Source of the DNA: Actinomycetes bacterium
GTDB taxonomy: Bacteria; Actinomycetota; Actinomycetes; Nanopelagicales; Nanopelagicaceae
DNA: 64,000 bases
Assembly: GCA_014190015.1 (NCBI GenBank)
Contig: BJFT01000003.1
Span: forward strand, 1-64,000
Direction of reading: 5' to 3'
The position numbers and the translations under genes are program-made. The notes under the pieces are model-generated. The model was not told the origin of the DNA, did no database searches, and saw only the letters and a program-made list of their open reading frames with translations. Position 1 is the stretch's first letter. Each line of letters opens with the position of its first letter. Below are positions 44,390 through 53,327 of this stretch, one piece after another.

Positions 44390-45349
44390 TTACTTACCAG
44401 TCCATGAAGCAACAGTTTCAGCATTAGCAGCAATCCACTTCTTCGCTGCTTCTTCCGCTGACATTCCGCCTTCTAGATCGGCTGCAACACCATTTTGATC
44501 AGCATTAGTCCACTTGAAGTTCTTAACAAGTGAAGTAAATGGATCATTAGCATCGTTGAGCTTCTTAGAGATCAACTTGATGAGTGGTGTTGATGGGTAG
44601 TCAGTTAGTCCACTTGCAGCCGCTGGATCGCTCCAGTCATTTGCAGGGAACTTAACGCGAGCTGCCTCAAGTGTTGGAAGCTTGGAGTGAAGTGTCCAAG
44701 GCTGCCATGCATAACCAATGAATGGTGTCTTGTTAGCTTCTGCCTTGATGAAACCGTCAACTAGAGCAGCTTCTGAACCAGAGAAGATAACTTTGAAGTT
44801 CAACTTGTTAGCAGAAACCATCTTTTCACCGATAGTTGTGTAACCAGTTGGGCCTTCAAACCATGCACCCTTGCCACCTGAATCTGCAGTCTTAAACAAA
44901 GATGCATACTTATTCAAGTTCTTTGAGTCTGTGATGTCTGGATACTTTTCAACCATCCATGGAGCGACATACATACCAATAATTCCAATGTTTCCGTTTT
45001 CGCCAGCTTCAACTACAGCTCCGCGATCACTCCAGTCCTTCCAGCGTCCGCCGCCCCAATCTTCGATAATGACGTCGATTGTTCCAGCTTCCATTGCGTC
45101 ATAGGTGACTGGACCTTCTTCTAGAGTTGTCTGAGTAATTGTGCAACCCAATTCTTGCTTTGCTACTTCTGCAAGAACCTGTGCTGAAGCTGTGTAACCG
45201 CCCCATGCATGCATTGCAATTGCATAAGAACCGCAATCTCCTGAGCCTTCGCTTGCAGAATCATTAACGCTGCTGCAACCTGAAATAACAAGTGCTGTTG
45301 CAATTGCAGCAGTAACGATTGCCGAACGGCGACCGAATCGTGATTTCAT
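44390..45349 (-). CDS. proX: Choline/glycine betaine ABC transporter binding lipoprotein
   Basis: A 319-aa binding protein with a lipobox ALVISGCSS (Cys about residue 25) and an OpuAC/ProX-type fold: YAIMMHAWGGYTASAQV-like opening, IIEDWGGGRWKD and IGYAWQPWTLHSK, whose aromatic residues would cage a quaternary amine. Ligand could be betaine, choline, or related compounds. A TAGGAGGGTTA ribosome site precedes the ATG. It follows the fused permease gene by a 98-base gap. Confidence 0.85.
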   Translation of the reverse strand: MKSRFGRRSAIVTAAIATALVISGCSSVNDSASEGSGDCGSYAIAMHAWGGYTASAQVLAEVAKQELGCTITQTTLEEGPVTYDAMEAGTIDVIIEDWGGGRWKDWSDRGAVVEAGENGNIGIIGMYVAPWMVEKYPDITDSKNLNKYASLFKTADSGGKGAWFEGPTGYTTIGEKMVSANKLNFKVIFSGSEAALVDGFIKAEANKTPFIGYAWQPWTLHSKLPTLEAARVKFPANDWSDPAAASGLTDYPSTPLIKLISKKLNDANDPFTSLVKNFKWTNADQNGVAADLEGGMSAEEAAKKWIAANAETVASWTGK

Positions 45350-45447
45350 TAACCCTCCTAATGAGTTATGTATTGCTCAAAGCCTAGGGCGCAGATGGAG
45401 CCAGCACTAGTACTTTTGGAGGCTATTTCCTAGAAGTTATGAATAAG

Positions 45448-47376
45448 TTATGAAGAACGACGGGCGCCGGCTTGCATAATCCGGTCAAAAATAACGCCTA
45501 AAAGCAAGATGGCCACGCCAGCAATAAGACCCTTGCCTTGGAGCTCTGGCTTTGAGTTACCGGCAATTACCAAGTATCCAAGACCGCCCGCGCCAACGAA
45601 GCCACCGATGACAACTACTGCCAAGACGTAAATCAAACCTTGATTGGTTGCAAGCAAAATAGTTTTCTTTGCAGCAGGCAATTGCACCTTGGTAATAATC
45701 TGGCGAGTTGTTGATCCGGCAGCAGTTGCAGCTTCAACTAGTGCATGAGGAACTGCGCGAATTCCTTCACTAACAATCTTTACGACAACTGGAATGGCGT
45801 ACACGATGCCGGTAGCAATAGCTGTGAAACGTGTTGGACCAAATAAACCTAACATCGGTACTAGATAAACAAAGGCAGGAAGTGTCTGTCCGGCATCAAG
45901 GAATGGGCGCATAACTTTCTCTGCTCGATCACTGCGACCCGACCAAATACCAAGGGCTAAACCAATAATCATGGTGAGTAAACATCCAACAATTGTCTGG
46001 GTAAGTGTCAACATGGCTTCATACCAAAGACCAGATAGCACAATTGCCATGGATAGAACGAAAGCCATGATTGCAGTACGTGTTCCAGCAATAATCAATG
46101 CAAGTGCCACAATCATTGCAACTGTTACATACCAAGGAGATGCGGCAAGTTGTGTTTCAAGCGGGTTGAGAAAACCATAAGAAATTAAATCTTTAAAGCC
46201 AACTGTAAATATTGTGAGATTCTCTAAAATCCAAGCCGTAATATTATTAGTTACCTTTGCGACTTGAGGTGCAATGGTGACTTCTTTTGGCCAAACGGCT
46301 GCCCACAACATTGTGCGAGACAAAATCACTGATACAACTGCAAGAATTCCACCAACAATAAGTGTGATTCTCTTTGTTTTAATCTGTTTGTCTGTCGCTG
46401 GAACAAATGAAACTTGGCGCTTAGCCGCAGCGCTAGTACTGCGATCTAGCAAAATCGCTAAAAAAACCACGGCAAAGCCCGCGACAAAGCCTTGTCCAAC
46501 ATTTCGAATAATCAAAGCTTCGATAACTGGCTTACCAAGTCCTGGTGCTCCAATCAGGGCAGCGATTACAACGAATGAAACGGCAGCCATAACTGTTTGA
46601 TTAATGCCAAGCACAATCATCTGCTTGGCCATTGGAATCTGAACTTTGGTCAATTTCTGCTTTTGTGTTGAGCCCATGGACTCAGCAGCTTCAACGGGTG
46701 CTTGGTTCAAACTTCTAATCGCATGGCTAGTAATTCGAATTGCGATTGGAATGGAATAAATCATCGTTGCAATCGTTGCCGAAGCTGCACCAATCATAAA
46801 TACAAGTGCGATTGGTGCCATATAAACAAGGGTTGGCAAAATTTGAGCTAAATCTAAAAATGGGGTGAATATCTTTAAGACACGATCCGATAACCCAGCC
46901 CATATACCTAATGGAATTCCAACCGCTAATGAAAGCAGTACTGCAGCCAAAGTCATTGCAATGGAATCCATCGTGAACTGCCACATTCCCAAAGCACCGC
47001 ATGCGAGTAATAGTGAAACGCACAGAAGCGCAGTTCTCCACTGACTCGTTGCATAGACTGCAAAAGCGACGATTCCAACGACACCTAACCAACCAATAAT
47101 TGGAATGACAGAGTTAGGTGTTGGAACGGAGATGAGGTTTCTGATGGCTTGGACAAAACCATCGATCACTCCACGTATTGGATTGAAGAAATAAACAAAA
47201 GCTGGACTCTCGGTTCGATTGCCGCGAAGATCTAATGCCTTTTCACCAACATAGCTAGTAAATGCAGTGTTCTCATATGTGGCAATTTGCAATGTGTGTT
47301 TGCCATTTAAAAAACGGCCTAGCAAAATCCAGATCGTTACTGAGGCAAGCAGAAGATAGGACTTACGAACCTTCAT
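45448..47376 (-). CDS. proW: Double-length choline/glycine betaine ABC permease (two ProW domains)
   Basis: A 642-aa permease that carries two ProW-like halves in one chain. Each half has its own set of helices and its own coupling loop: VEAAESMGSTQKQKLTKVQIP in the first, LVEAATAAGSTTRQIITKVQLP in the second, followed by matching GAPGLG and GAGGLG segments. ProW-type transporters normally use two copies of one permease; here both membrane halves are covalently linked. The ATG overlaps the proV stop by one base. Confidence 0.88.
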   Translation of the reverse strand: MKVRKSYLLLASVTIWILLGRFLNGKHTLQIATYENTAFTSYVGEKALDLRGNRTESPAFVYFFNPIRGVIDGFVQAIRNLISVPTPNSVIPIIGWLGVVGIVAFAVYATSQWRTALLCVSLLLACGALGMWQFTMDSIAMTLAAVLLSLAVGIPLGIWAGLSDRVLKIFTPFLDLAQILPTLVYMAPIALVFMIGAASATIATMIYSIPIAIRITSHAIRSLNQAPVEAAESMGSTQKQKLTKVQIPMAKQMIVLGINQTVMAAVSFVVIAALIGAPGLGKPVIEALIIRNVGQGFVAGFAVVFLAILLDRSTSAAAKRQVSFVPATDKQIKTKRITLIVGGILAVVSVILSRTMLWAAVWPKEVTIAPQVAKVTNNITAWILENLTIFTVGFKDLISYGFLNPLETQLAASPWYVTVAMIVALALIIAGTRTAIMAFVLSMAIVLSGLWYEAMLTLTQTIVGCLLTMIIGLALGIWSGRSDRAEKVMRPFLDAGQTLPAFVYLVPMLGLFGPTRFTAIATGIVYAIPVVVKIVSEGIRAVPHALVEAATAAGSTTRQIITKVQLPAAKKTILLATNQGLIYVLAVVVIGGFVGAGGLGYLVIAGNSKPELQGKGLIAGVAILLLGVIFDRIMQAGARRSS

Positions 47377-48404
47377 TAGACGCCACCAGAAATTAACCGC
47401 AAAACATCCTCGCTAGAGACAATTCCTAGTGATTTGCCATTGTCATTAACCCGTACTGGTTTGTGGGACTGCAAAATTACTTGTGCGGCATCGCGAATAA
47501 TTGTGTTGGCTGCAAGTTCAGGACCATCGGTGGCATCTCCTGGCGCAGCTTGTCTGGCTAAGTGCTTCAAAGTCAGAACATGAGACTTAGCAATATCGCG
47601 CACAAAGTTAGCAACGTATTCATCTGCAGGATTAGCTACTAAATCCTCTGGTGTTCCAATTTGAACGATTGCGCCATCTCGCATAATTGCAATTCGATCT
47701 CCCACTTTTACAGCTTCTGATAGATCATGGGTAATAAAGACCATTGTCTTACCGAGTTCGTGGTGCAGACGGATAACTTCTTGCTGCATATCGCGGCGAA
47801 TTAGTGGGTCAAGAGCTGAGAAAGGTTCATCGAGGAAAAGGACTTGTGGATCTACAGCCAATGCGCGAGCTAAACCAACGCGCTGTTGCATTCCACCAGA
47901 GAGTTGTTCGGGGTATGCATGTGAATAACCTTGCAAGCCAACGAGTTCGATAACTTCATTGGCACGCTTGTGTCGATCAGCCTTATTAACACCGTTGATT
48001 TCAAGTGAGTAAGCGATGTTGTCAATTACATTGCGATGAGGCAGCAAACCAAAGTGCTGAAAAACCATTGAGAAACGTGTTTTGCGAAGTTCGCGAAGTC
48101 GGGCGTTATCAACTTTTAAAATATCTTCGCCTTCAAAATTCATGGATCCTTGAGTTGGCTCAATCAAACGAGTCATGCAGCGAACAAGAGTTGATTTGCC
48201 AGATCCTGAAAGACCCATAACAACGAAGACTTCACCTGGTGCAACATCGAAAGAAACATCGCGGACCGCAATAGTGTTACCAGTTTGTGCGCGAAGTTCG
48301 GGACGAGAAAGGTTTACAAGAGGAGAGCCGACTACCTTGTCAGCATTGGCGCCGAAAACTTTCCAGAGATTCTTTACAGAGATCATCGGTGCGCCAGAAA
48401 CCAT
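47376..48404 (-). CDS. proV: Choline/glycine betaine ABC transporter ATP-binding protein
   Basis: A 342-aa ATPase with Walker [14 protein letters not shown], signature [15 protein letters not shown], Walker [14 protein letters not shown] and a C-terminal CBS-like tail that ends [14 protein letters not shown]. ProV proteins often sense ionic strength through such CBS domains; here only one short CBS remains. It starts one base after the betB stop. Confidence 0.88.
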   Translation of the reverse strand: MVSGAPMISVKNLWKVFGANADKVVGSPLVNLSRPELRAQTGNTIAVRDVSFDVAPGEVFVVMGLSGSGKSTLVRCMTRLIEPTQGSMNFEGEDILKVDNARLRELRKTRFSMVFQHFGLLPHRNVIDNIAYSLEINGVNKADRHKRANEVIELVGLQGYSHAYPEQLSGGMQQRVGLARALAVDPQVLFLDEPFSALDPLIRRDMQQEVIRLHHELGKTMVFITHDLSEAVKVGDRIAIMRDGAIVQIGTPEDLVANPADEYVANFVRDIAKSHVLTLKHLARQAAPGDATDGPELAANTIIRDAAQVILQSHKPVRVNDNGKSLGIVSSEDVLRLISGGV

Positions 48405-49892
48405 TTATCCATCTCCCCTATCGGAAAACCAACCAGATTTACTTGGCTCATTGTTGGTCCAAATGTGTTTAATTTCAAGGTATTCATCCAAACCAGCCTC
48501 ACCTAATTCGCGGCCGACGCCTGAGGCTTTGAACCCGCCCCACTCTGCCTGCGGACGATATGGGCCAAAATCATTGACCCAGATTGTTCCGTGGCGAAGT
48601 GCGCCCGCAACTCGATTGGCAATTTTTTTATCCGCACACCAGACGGCTCCAGATAATCCATAAATGGTGTCATTGCCTAAAGTGATTGCTTCTTCAACGC
48701 TTTCAAAAGTTTCGATTGTCATGATTGGACCAAATGATTCATCCTGAACGCACTTCATCTTTGATTGGCAATTATCAATAACTGTCGGTGGGAAATACCA
48801 ACCTTTATTTAAATCTTCACGATCTATGCGAGAGCCGCCAACCAAAATTGTTGCGCCATCTTTAACAGCGTCCTGCATATACGCCTCAACTTTAGCTAAG
48901 TGTTCTTTGCTGATCAGTGGTCCAGTTTCGGTGCGGGGATCATCTGGTCCACCAACATAAATTGCCTTTGCGCGACGCACGATTTCTGTAACAACTCTGT
49001 CATGAATCGATTTCTCAACAAGAACACGAGTACCTGCAGAACAGACCTGACCTGAGTGCAAGAACGCACCTGTGACAGCGTTATCAATTGCTGCATCGAT
49101 ATCGCTATTTTCAAAGATAATATGTGGATTCTTGCCACCTAATTCAAGTGCAACCTTCTTAACTGTTTGTGCCGCCGTTGCCATGATGCGACGACCAGTG
49201 ACAAGACCGCCGGTAAATGAGACAAGGTCAACGCGTGGATCTTCAGCTAATGGAGCACCTGCTGTAGCGCCTGCTCCACAGATTAAGTTGGCAACACCCT
49301 TTGGTAATCCAGCTTCTTCTAGCAATTTCATAAAGTGAATGGCAGTAGATGGTGATAACTCACTTGGTTTAATGATGAAAGAACAACCAGCAACTAATGC
49401 GGGTGCCGCTTTCCAAGAAATTTGTAGAAATGGATAATTCCAGGGACCAATGAGTGCGCACACACCAACTGGTTCGTGAGTAATAACGCTTGTGATGTTA
49501 TCGGCGCCCACATCTACTTTTCTATCTTTAAGTTTTAAGCCAAGGGCTGCAAAGTGGCGAAAAGTAGCTTCGATATCTGCCATGTCATAACGCGTTTCAA
49601 TCATGCGTTTGCCTGTATCGCGAGTTTCAAATGCTGCAAGGATTTCGGCATCGCGCTTGATTAAATCTGCAACTTTTTCAACAAGTGCACAGCGATCTTT
49701 CATCGACCACGATGCATAAACGCCAGAATCAAAAGATTCACGAGCCGCTTTTATTGCATCTTTAGTATCAGCAGCCGTTGCTTCTGAAACAGTTGCGACT
49801 ACAGAGTTATCGTGCGGACTTCTGATCTCGCGTACTGCTCCATCAGATGATGCAACCCATGCACCATTTATATAGAGCGTACTTTCAGCCAT
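48405..49892 (-). CDS. betB: Betaine-aldehyde dehydrogenase
   Basis: A 495-aa NAD(P)-dependent aldehyde dehydrogenase. The APWNYP-type region is GPWNYPFLQ, the general-base stretch is LELGGKNP and the nucleophile is Cys in HSGQVCSAGTR. These are typical of BetB-type enzymes. It would oxidise betaine aldehyde from BetA into glycine betaine, the substrate of the MttB-like methyltransferase four bases upstream in the operon. Confidence 0.85.
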   Translation of the reverse strand: MAESTLYINGAWVASSDGAVREIRSPHDNSVVATVSEATAADTKDAIKAARESFDSGVYASWSMKDRCALVEKVADLIKRDAEILAAFETRDTGKRMIETRYDMADIEATFRHFAALGLKLKDRKVDVGADNITSVITHEPVGVCALIGPWNYPFLQISWKAAPALVAGCSFIIKPSELSPSTAIHFMKLLEEAGLPKGVANLICGAGATAGAPLAEDPRVDLVSFTGGLVTGRRIMATAAQTVKKVALELGGKNPHIIFENSDIDAAIDNAVTGAFLHSGQVCSAGTRVLVEKSIHDRVVTEIVRRAKAIYVGGPDDPRTETGPLISKEHLAKVEAYMQDAVKDGATILVGGSRIDREDLNKGWYFPPTVIDNCQSKMKCVQDESFGPIMTIETFESVEEAITLGNDTIYGLSGAVWCADKKIANRVAGALRHGTIWVNDFGPYRPQAEWGGFKASGVGRELGEAGLDEYLEIKHIWTNNEPSKSGWFSDRGDG

Positions 49893-49895
49893 GAG

Positions 49896-51335
49896 TTATG
49901 CGTCGAGTTCAGATTTGCGCTTTGCAACGAAGTCAGTGAGTTCAGCCAAAACTTGTGGATCCATCTCTGGCTTTTCGTACTCTTCTAACTTCTTCTTCCA
50001 AATTTCTTCAGCGCGAGCACGAGTATCTTTCGCGCCAAGACGCATCCAGCGCTCGTAGTTATCGCTATTTGTTAAAAATGGACGATAGAAGCAGTCACGG
50101 AAACGCTCCATTGTGTGGGCTGCTCCGAGGAAGTGGCCACCATGGCCAACTTCAACGTGAGCATCAAATGCCAGAGAGTCTTCGTTAAATTCAAGTGGTG
50201 TGAATTCAGCCATCAATGATTGCAGAATTTCAATATCGACTACGAACTTGTCGTAAGAAGAAACCAATCCGCCTTCGAGCCAACCAGCTGTGTGCATTAC
50301 CCAGTTAGTTCCAGATAGGAATGTTGGCATCATCGTCATCATTGTTTGATACGCAGATTGTGCATCAACTGTTTGTGATGAGTTCAAGCCGCCACCGCCA
50401 CGGAAAGGAAGGTTAAGCGAGCGTGCAATCTGGCCAGTGCAGAGAAGACCAATTCCTGATTCTGGTGTACCAAATTGTGGTGATCCTGATTGCATATCAA
50501 TATTTGATAAGAATGAACCAAATACAACTGGTGCACCTGGTCGAATCAGTTGAACGAGCGCGATAGCAACAAGTGCTTCTGCCATTTGCTGTGCAAGAGT
50601 TGCAGGAATAGTCACTGGACTCATCGCACCCATGAGTAAGAATGGTGTTGTAACAACTGGTTGTCCGGCTAATGCGTATTCGCGCATTGAGTCCAACATA
50701 CGATCATCCCAACGCAGTGGAGAGTTGCAGTTAACGAGAGAAATTAGGGCTGGAGTCTCTTCGATTGCCGCGCGACCACCATGAATGATTTCAGCCATAC
50801 GAATAACATCTTTAGCATTTTCGTGAGTTACGACGTTACCCATAAAGAATTTGTCAGTAAGTGTTGCCGCTGCAAATGCCATATCTAAGTGGCGTGAATC
50901 AAGTGATAAATCATTAGGTTCTGTTACAACGCCACCGACTGAATCGAGTGAGTCAAATGATTGCGCTAGGCGGCAGAAGTTTTCGTAATCTGCAAATGAA
51001 CCATCGCGGCGAACATCGCCTTCACGAACGAATGGTGGGCCATACACCGCACCGAAAACCATTGAGTCGCCACCGATATGAACATTGTTCTTTGGATTGC
51101 GAGCGCGCAAATCAAATTCGCGCGGAGCTTTAGCAACTTGCTTCATTACCCAATCAGGATCGAACTTAACTGTTTCACCAGAGACTTCTTGTCCTGCTTC
51201 GCGCAACATGTCTACCGCCCAAGGGGAAGCAAACTCGATACCAATTTCAGAGACGATGCGACGCCAACCTGCGTGCAGCGTTGCCATAGATTCTTGACTC
51301 AATATGTCATAACGCGGCATCTTGTTCTGGAACAC
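49896..51335 (-). CDS. MttB-family corrinoid methyltransferase, non-pyrrolysine type
   Basis: A 479-aa protein of the trimethylamine methyltransferase (MttB) superfamily, including the GIEFASPWAVDMLREAG opening and the long TIM-barrel C-half (VVTTPFLLMGAMSPVTIPATLAQQ and GGGGLNSSQTVD in pieces). There is no in-frame amber codon, so it lacks the pyrrolysine of MttB itself and belongs with the group containing the glycine betaine methyltransferase MtgB. It would move one methyl group to a corrinoid protein. The start is a GTG at 51335 after a GAAAGG ribosome site; an ATG at 51320 is an alternative. Confidence 0.85.
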   Translation of the reverse strand: MFQNKMPRYDILSQESMATLHAGWRRIVSEIGIEFASPWAVDMLREAGQEVSGETVKFDPDWVMKQVAKAPREFDLRARNPKNNVHIGGDSMVFGAVYGPPFVREGDVRRDGSFADYENFCRLAQSFDSLDSVGGVVTEPNDLSLDSRHLDMAFAAATLTDKFFMGNVVTHENAKDVIRMAEIIHGGRAAIEETPALISLVNCNSPLRWDDRMLDSMREYALAGQPVVTTPFLLMGAMSPVTIPATLAQQMAEALVAIALVQLIRPGAPVVFGSFLSNIDMQSGSPQFGTPESGIGLLCTGQIARSLNLPFRGGGGLNSSQTVDAQSAYQTMMTMMPTFLSGTNWVMHTAGWLEGGLVSSYDKFVVDIEILQSLMAEFTPLEFNEDSLAFDAHVEVGHGGHFLGAAHTMERFRDCFYRPFLTNSDNYERWMRLGAKDTRARAEEIWKKKLEEYEKPEMDPQVLAELTDFVAKRKSELDA

Positions 51336-51397
51336 AGTTGTGGCCTTTCGGATCGATAAAGCTTGTGCGGGTAATTCAACTCTATTGTGCGTGGCTA

Positions 51398-51427
51398 TTG
51401 ACCGCTCACACGCCAGAAGAATACGCT
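51398..51427 (+). promoter_or_regulatory. Candidate promoter of the IclR operon
   Basis: TTGACC (51398-51403) and TACGCT (51422-51427, fitting TANNNT) are separated by 18 bases, putting the start near 51434, exactly at the first inverted repeat. Confidence 0.4.
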
Positions 51428-51433
51428 AGGAAC

Positions 51434-51451
51434 ATGGAACAGGGGTTCCAT
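51434..51451. promoter_or_regulatory. Inverted repeat, candidate operator 1
   Basis: ATGGAAC (51434-51440) and GTTCCAT (51445-51451) form a perfect repeat around AGGG. The T-G-G-A-A-x6-T-T-C-C-A core resembles the operators described for IclR-family regulators. Being in the 145-base region between the divergent mttB-like and IclR genes, it probably controls both. Confidence 0.65.
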
Positions 51452-51456
51452 ATAGT

Positions 51457-51467
51457 GAAACAGTTTC
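51457..51467. promoter_or_regulatory. Inverted repeat, candidate operator 2
   Basis: GAAAC-A-GTTTC is a perfect 11-base palindrome five bases after the first repeat and just before the GGGAGGGG ribosome site (51468-51475) of the IclR gene. Its spacing suggests a second binding site that could block translation or transcription start. Confidence 0.5.
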
Positions 51468-51479
51468 GGGAGGGGCCAC

Positions 51480-52277
51480 ATGGCAAAATCCGAATTAACA
51501 ACTGGAACGCAAGCGATTGATCGCGCTACTGCGTTACTCACTGATGTCTTGCAATCACAAAATCCACAACTACTTGGTGCACTTGCACGCACTCATGACA
51601 TTCCAAAGAGCACTACATCTCGAATTCTCGGAGCGCTCGAACGCGCAGGCCTTGTTCAACGCGATCGCAACGGTGCATTCTTAGCAGGACACGTCCTTAC
51701 ATCTTTTGCACGTGAACAAAATCAGGATTCCGTACTCGTAGCTCGTATGCGCACAGTGCTTGAAACACTCTCTGATCGCACTGGTGAAACTTCGAACTTA
51801 GCTGTTCCTGGAAATGGATTTATCAATCTCTTAGATCAAGTAGATGGTCAATATTTATTAGGAGCAACAAACTGGATCGGAAAGCGCGTTCCGTATCACG
51901 CCTCAGCACTTGGAAAAGTTTTGCTCGCATACTCTGCAGTGACAATCTCATCTGGTCGCCTTGAGCGCCTGACAGATAAGACAATTACTTCTCGCACACG
52001 TTTACTTGAAGAACTCGAAGAAGTACGTCGTCGTGGATTTGCCATTATCGAAGATGAATTAGAAGAAGGATTAGTTGCAGTTGCAGCTCCTATTCGCGAA
52101 CTCGATGGTCGAGTCGTTGGTGCGATTTCTGTCTCTGGTCCATCTACTCGCTTAAGCAATAAAGAACTTATTCGAATCGGAGATCTCATCATCTCTGAAA
52201 TCGATGCAGTACAAATCAATCGCAAGAAAAAACCCCAGATGCCTAATCAAAAAATAGGAAAGGTCGGCGCAGCATGA
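51480..52277 (+). CDS. IclR-family transcriptional regulator
   Basis: A 265-aa regulator with an N-terminal winged helix (LARTHDIPKSTTSRILGALERAGLVQR across about residues 35-63) and a C-terminal effector domain (GKVLLAYS and the EDELEEGLVAVAAPI region). It sits first in the corrinoid operon and divergent from the mttB operon, so it likely controls both, with betaine, choline or a product as effector. It overlaps the corrinoid protein gene by four bases (ATGA), so autoregulation would also set the dose of that protein. Confidence 0.85.
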   Translation: MAKSELTTGTQAIDRATALLTDVLQSQNPQLLGALARTHDIPKSTTSRILGALERAGLVQRDRNGAFLAGHVLTSFAREQNQDSVLVARMRTVLETLSDRTGETSNLAVPGNGFINLLDQVDGQYLLGATNWIGKRVPYHASALGKVLLAYSAVTISSGRLERLTDKTITSRTRLLEELEEVRRRGFAIIEDELEEGLVAVAAPIRELDGRVVGAISVSGPSTRLSNKELIRIGDLIISEIDAVQINRKKKPQMPNQKIGKVGAA

Positions 52278-52939
52278 CACATGACGAGATCATCAAGGCT
52301 CTCTTTGATGAAACGATGATTGGCAATGCTCCAGCAGTACTCGAACTCACAAATAAGGCGCTTGCAGAAGGAATGGGTCCAGACACCATTTTGTTCGAAG
52401 CACTTATTCCATCTCTAGAAGAAGTTGGCGCACGTTTCGAACGTGGCGATTACTTCGTTCCAGAAATGCTTATTGCCGGTAAGGCAATGTCAGGTGCACT
52501 AAACGTTTTGCGTCCACTGCTTGCAGAGACAGGCGCTGAAACAGTTGGAACATTCCTTATGGGAACAGTTAAGGGCGATGTTCACGACATCGGCAAGAAC
52601 CTTGTAAATATCATGCTCGAAGGAGCTGGATTTAAGGTTATTGATATCGGTGTACAGGTTGCTCCAGAAAAATTCATCGCAGCAATCAACGAACACCAAC
52701 CAGATATTTTGGGAATGTCAGCATTCCTCACAACAACAATGCCAATGTTTAAGGTCAATATCCACGAGATTACTAAGGCCGGACTTCGCGACAAGGTAAT
52801 CATCATGGTGGGTGGCGCACCTGTAACACAGGAATATGCAGATGCAGTTGGAGCAGATGGCTTTGCAGCGGATGCATCAACTGCAGTTCGCGTTGCTAAG
52901 GATCTAATCCAGAAGAAGCGTGCACTGGTAAATGCCTAA
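52274..52939 (+). CDS. Methyl-carrying corrinoid protein (MtgC/MtbC-like)
   Basis: A 221-aa two-domain corrinoid protein. An N-terminal helical cap (about residues 1-85) is followed by a Rossmann-like B12 domain with the D-x-H-x-x-G motif in GDVHDIGKNLVNIML; the His is the lower axial cobalt ligand, and the GMSAFLTTTMP and MVGGAPVT loops close the site. It accepts the methyl group from the MttB-like enzyme and donates it to THF via the pterin enzyme. Its reading frame overlaps metV. Confidence 0.9.
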   Translation: MTHDEIIKALFDETMIGNAPAVLELTNKALAEGMGPDTILFEALIPSLEEVGARFERGDYFVPEMLIAGKAMSGALNVLRPLLAETGAETVGTFLMGTVKGDVHDIGKNLVNIMLEGAGFKVIDIGVQVAPEKFIAAINEHQPDILGMSAFLTTTMPMFKVNIHEITKAGLRDKVIIMVGGAPVTQEYADAVGADGFAADASTAVRVAKDLIQKKRALVNA

Positions 52940-53327
52940 ATTATTAAACCTGTTGCTAGCTGTCGAACATGGCATGAAAAAGCCTGTGTGGGATTGCACT
53001 ATGTGCGGACAATGCGTTCTGCACTCAACAGGTATGACATGTCCAATGACATGTCCCAAAACGCTGCGCAATGGTCCTTGCGGTGGGGTCCGCGAAGATG
53101 GTCATTGCGAAGTAAAACCAGAGATGAGATGTGTTTGGGTTAAGGCCTACGATCGTAAAGTTTCTCTTCCGCTACCGACCGTGTGGAAAGAGCATTACAA
53201 CGATCTACGCCCACCCGTTGATATGCAACTCAAGGGAACTTCTTCATGGGTTAACTTGATTACAAAGCGTGATCAACAAACTCCTGCAGGATGGGCCAAG
53301 CGCAAAGAAGAGACGGGCGCACATTAA
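52932..53327 (+). CDS. metV: MetV-like zinc-finger partner of methylene-THF reductase
   Basis: A 131-aa Cys-rich protein matching the MTHFR_C/MetV domain. The C-T-M-C-G-Q-C and C-P-M-T-C-P-K motifs, with G-P-C-G-G-V and C-V-W-V later on, give about ten Cys. In acetogens MetV forms a complex with MetF and is needed for its activity with a non-standard electron partner. Having a separate MetV in an actinobacterium is the reason to suspect MetF is working in the oxidative direction here. Overlaps both neighbours. Confidence 0.8.
   Translation: MPKLLNLLLAVEHGMKKPVWDCTMCGQCVLHSTGMTCPMTCPKTLRNGPCGGVREDGHCEVKPEMRCVWVKAYDRKVSLPLPTVWKEHYNDLRPPVDMQLKGTSSWVNLITKRDQQTPAGWAKRKEETGAH

Noticed and set aside
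49896..51335. Pyrrolysine in the MttB-like gene
   Set aside because: No in-frame TAG occurs across the gene, and the protein reads through continuously.
51336..51479. Cobalamin riboswitch in the mttB-IclR divergent region
   Set aside because: The gap is only about 145 bases and shows no B12-box-like element; the palindromes explain its structure better.
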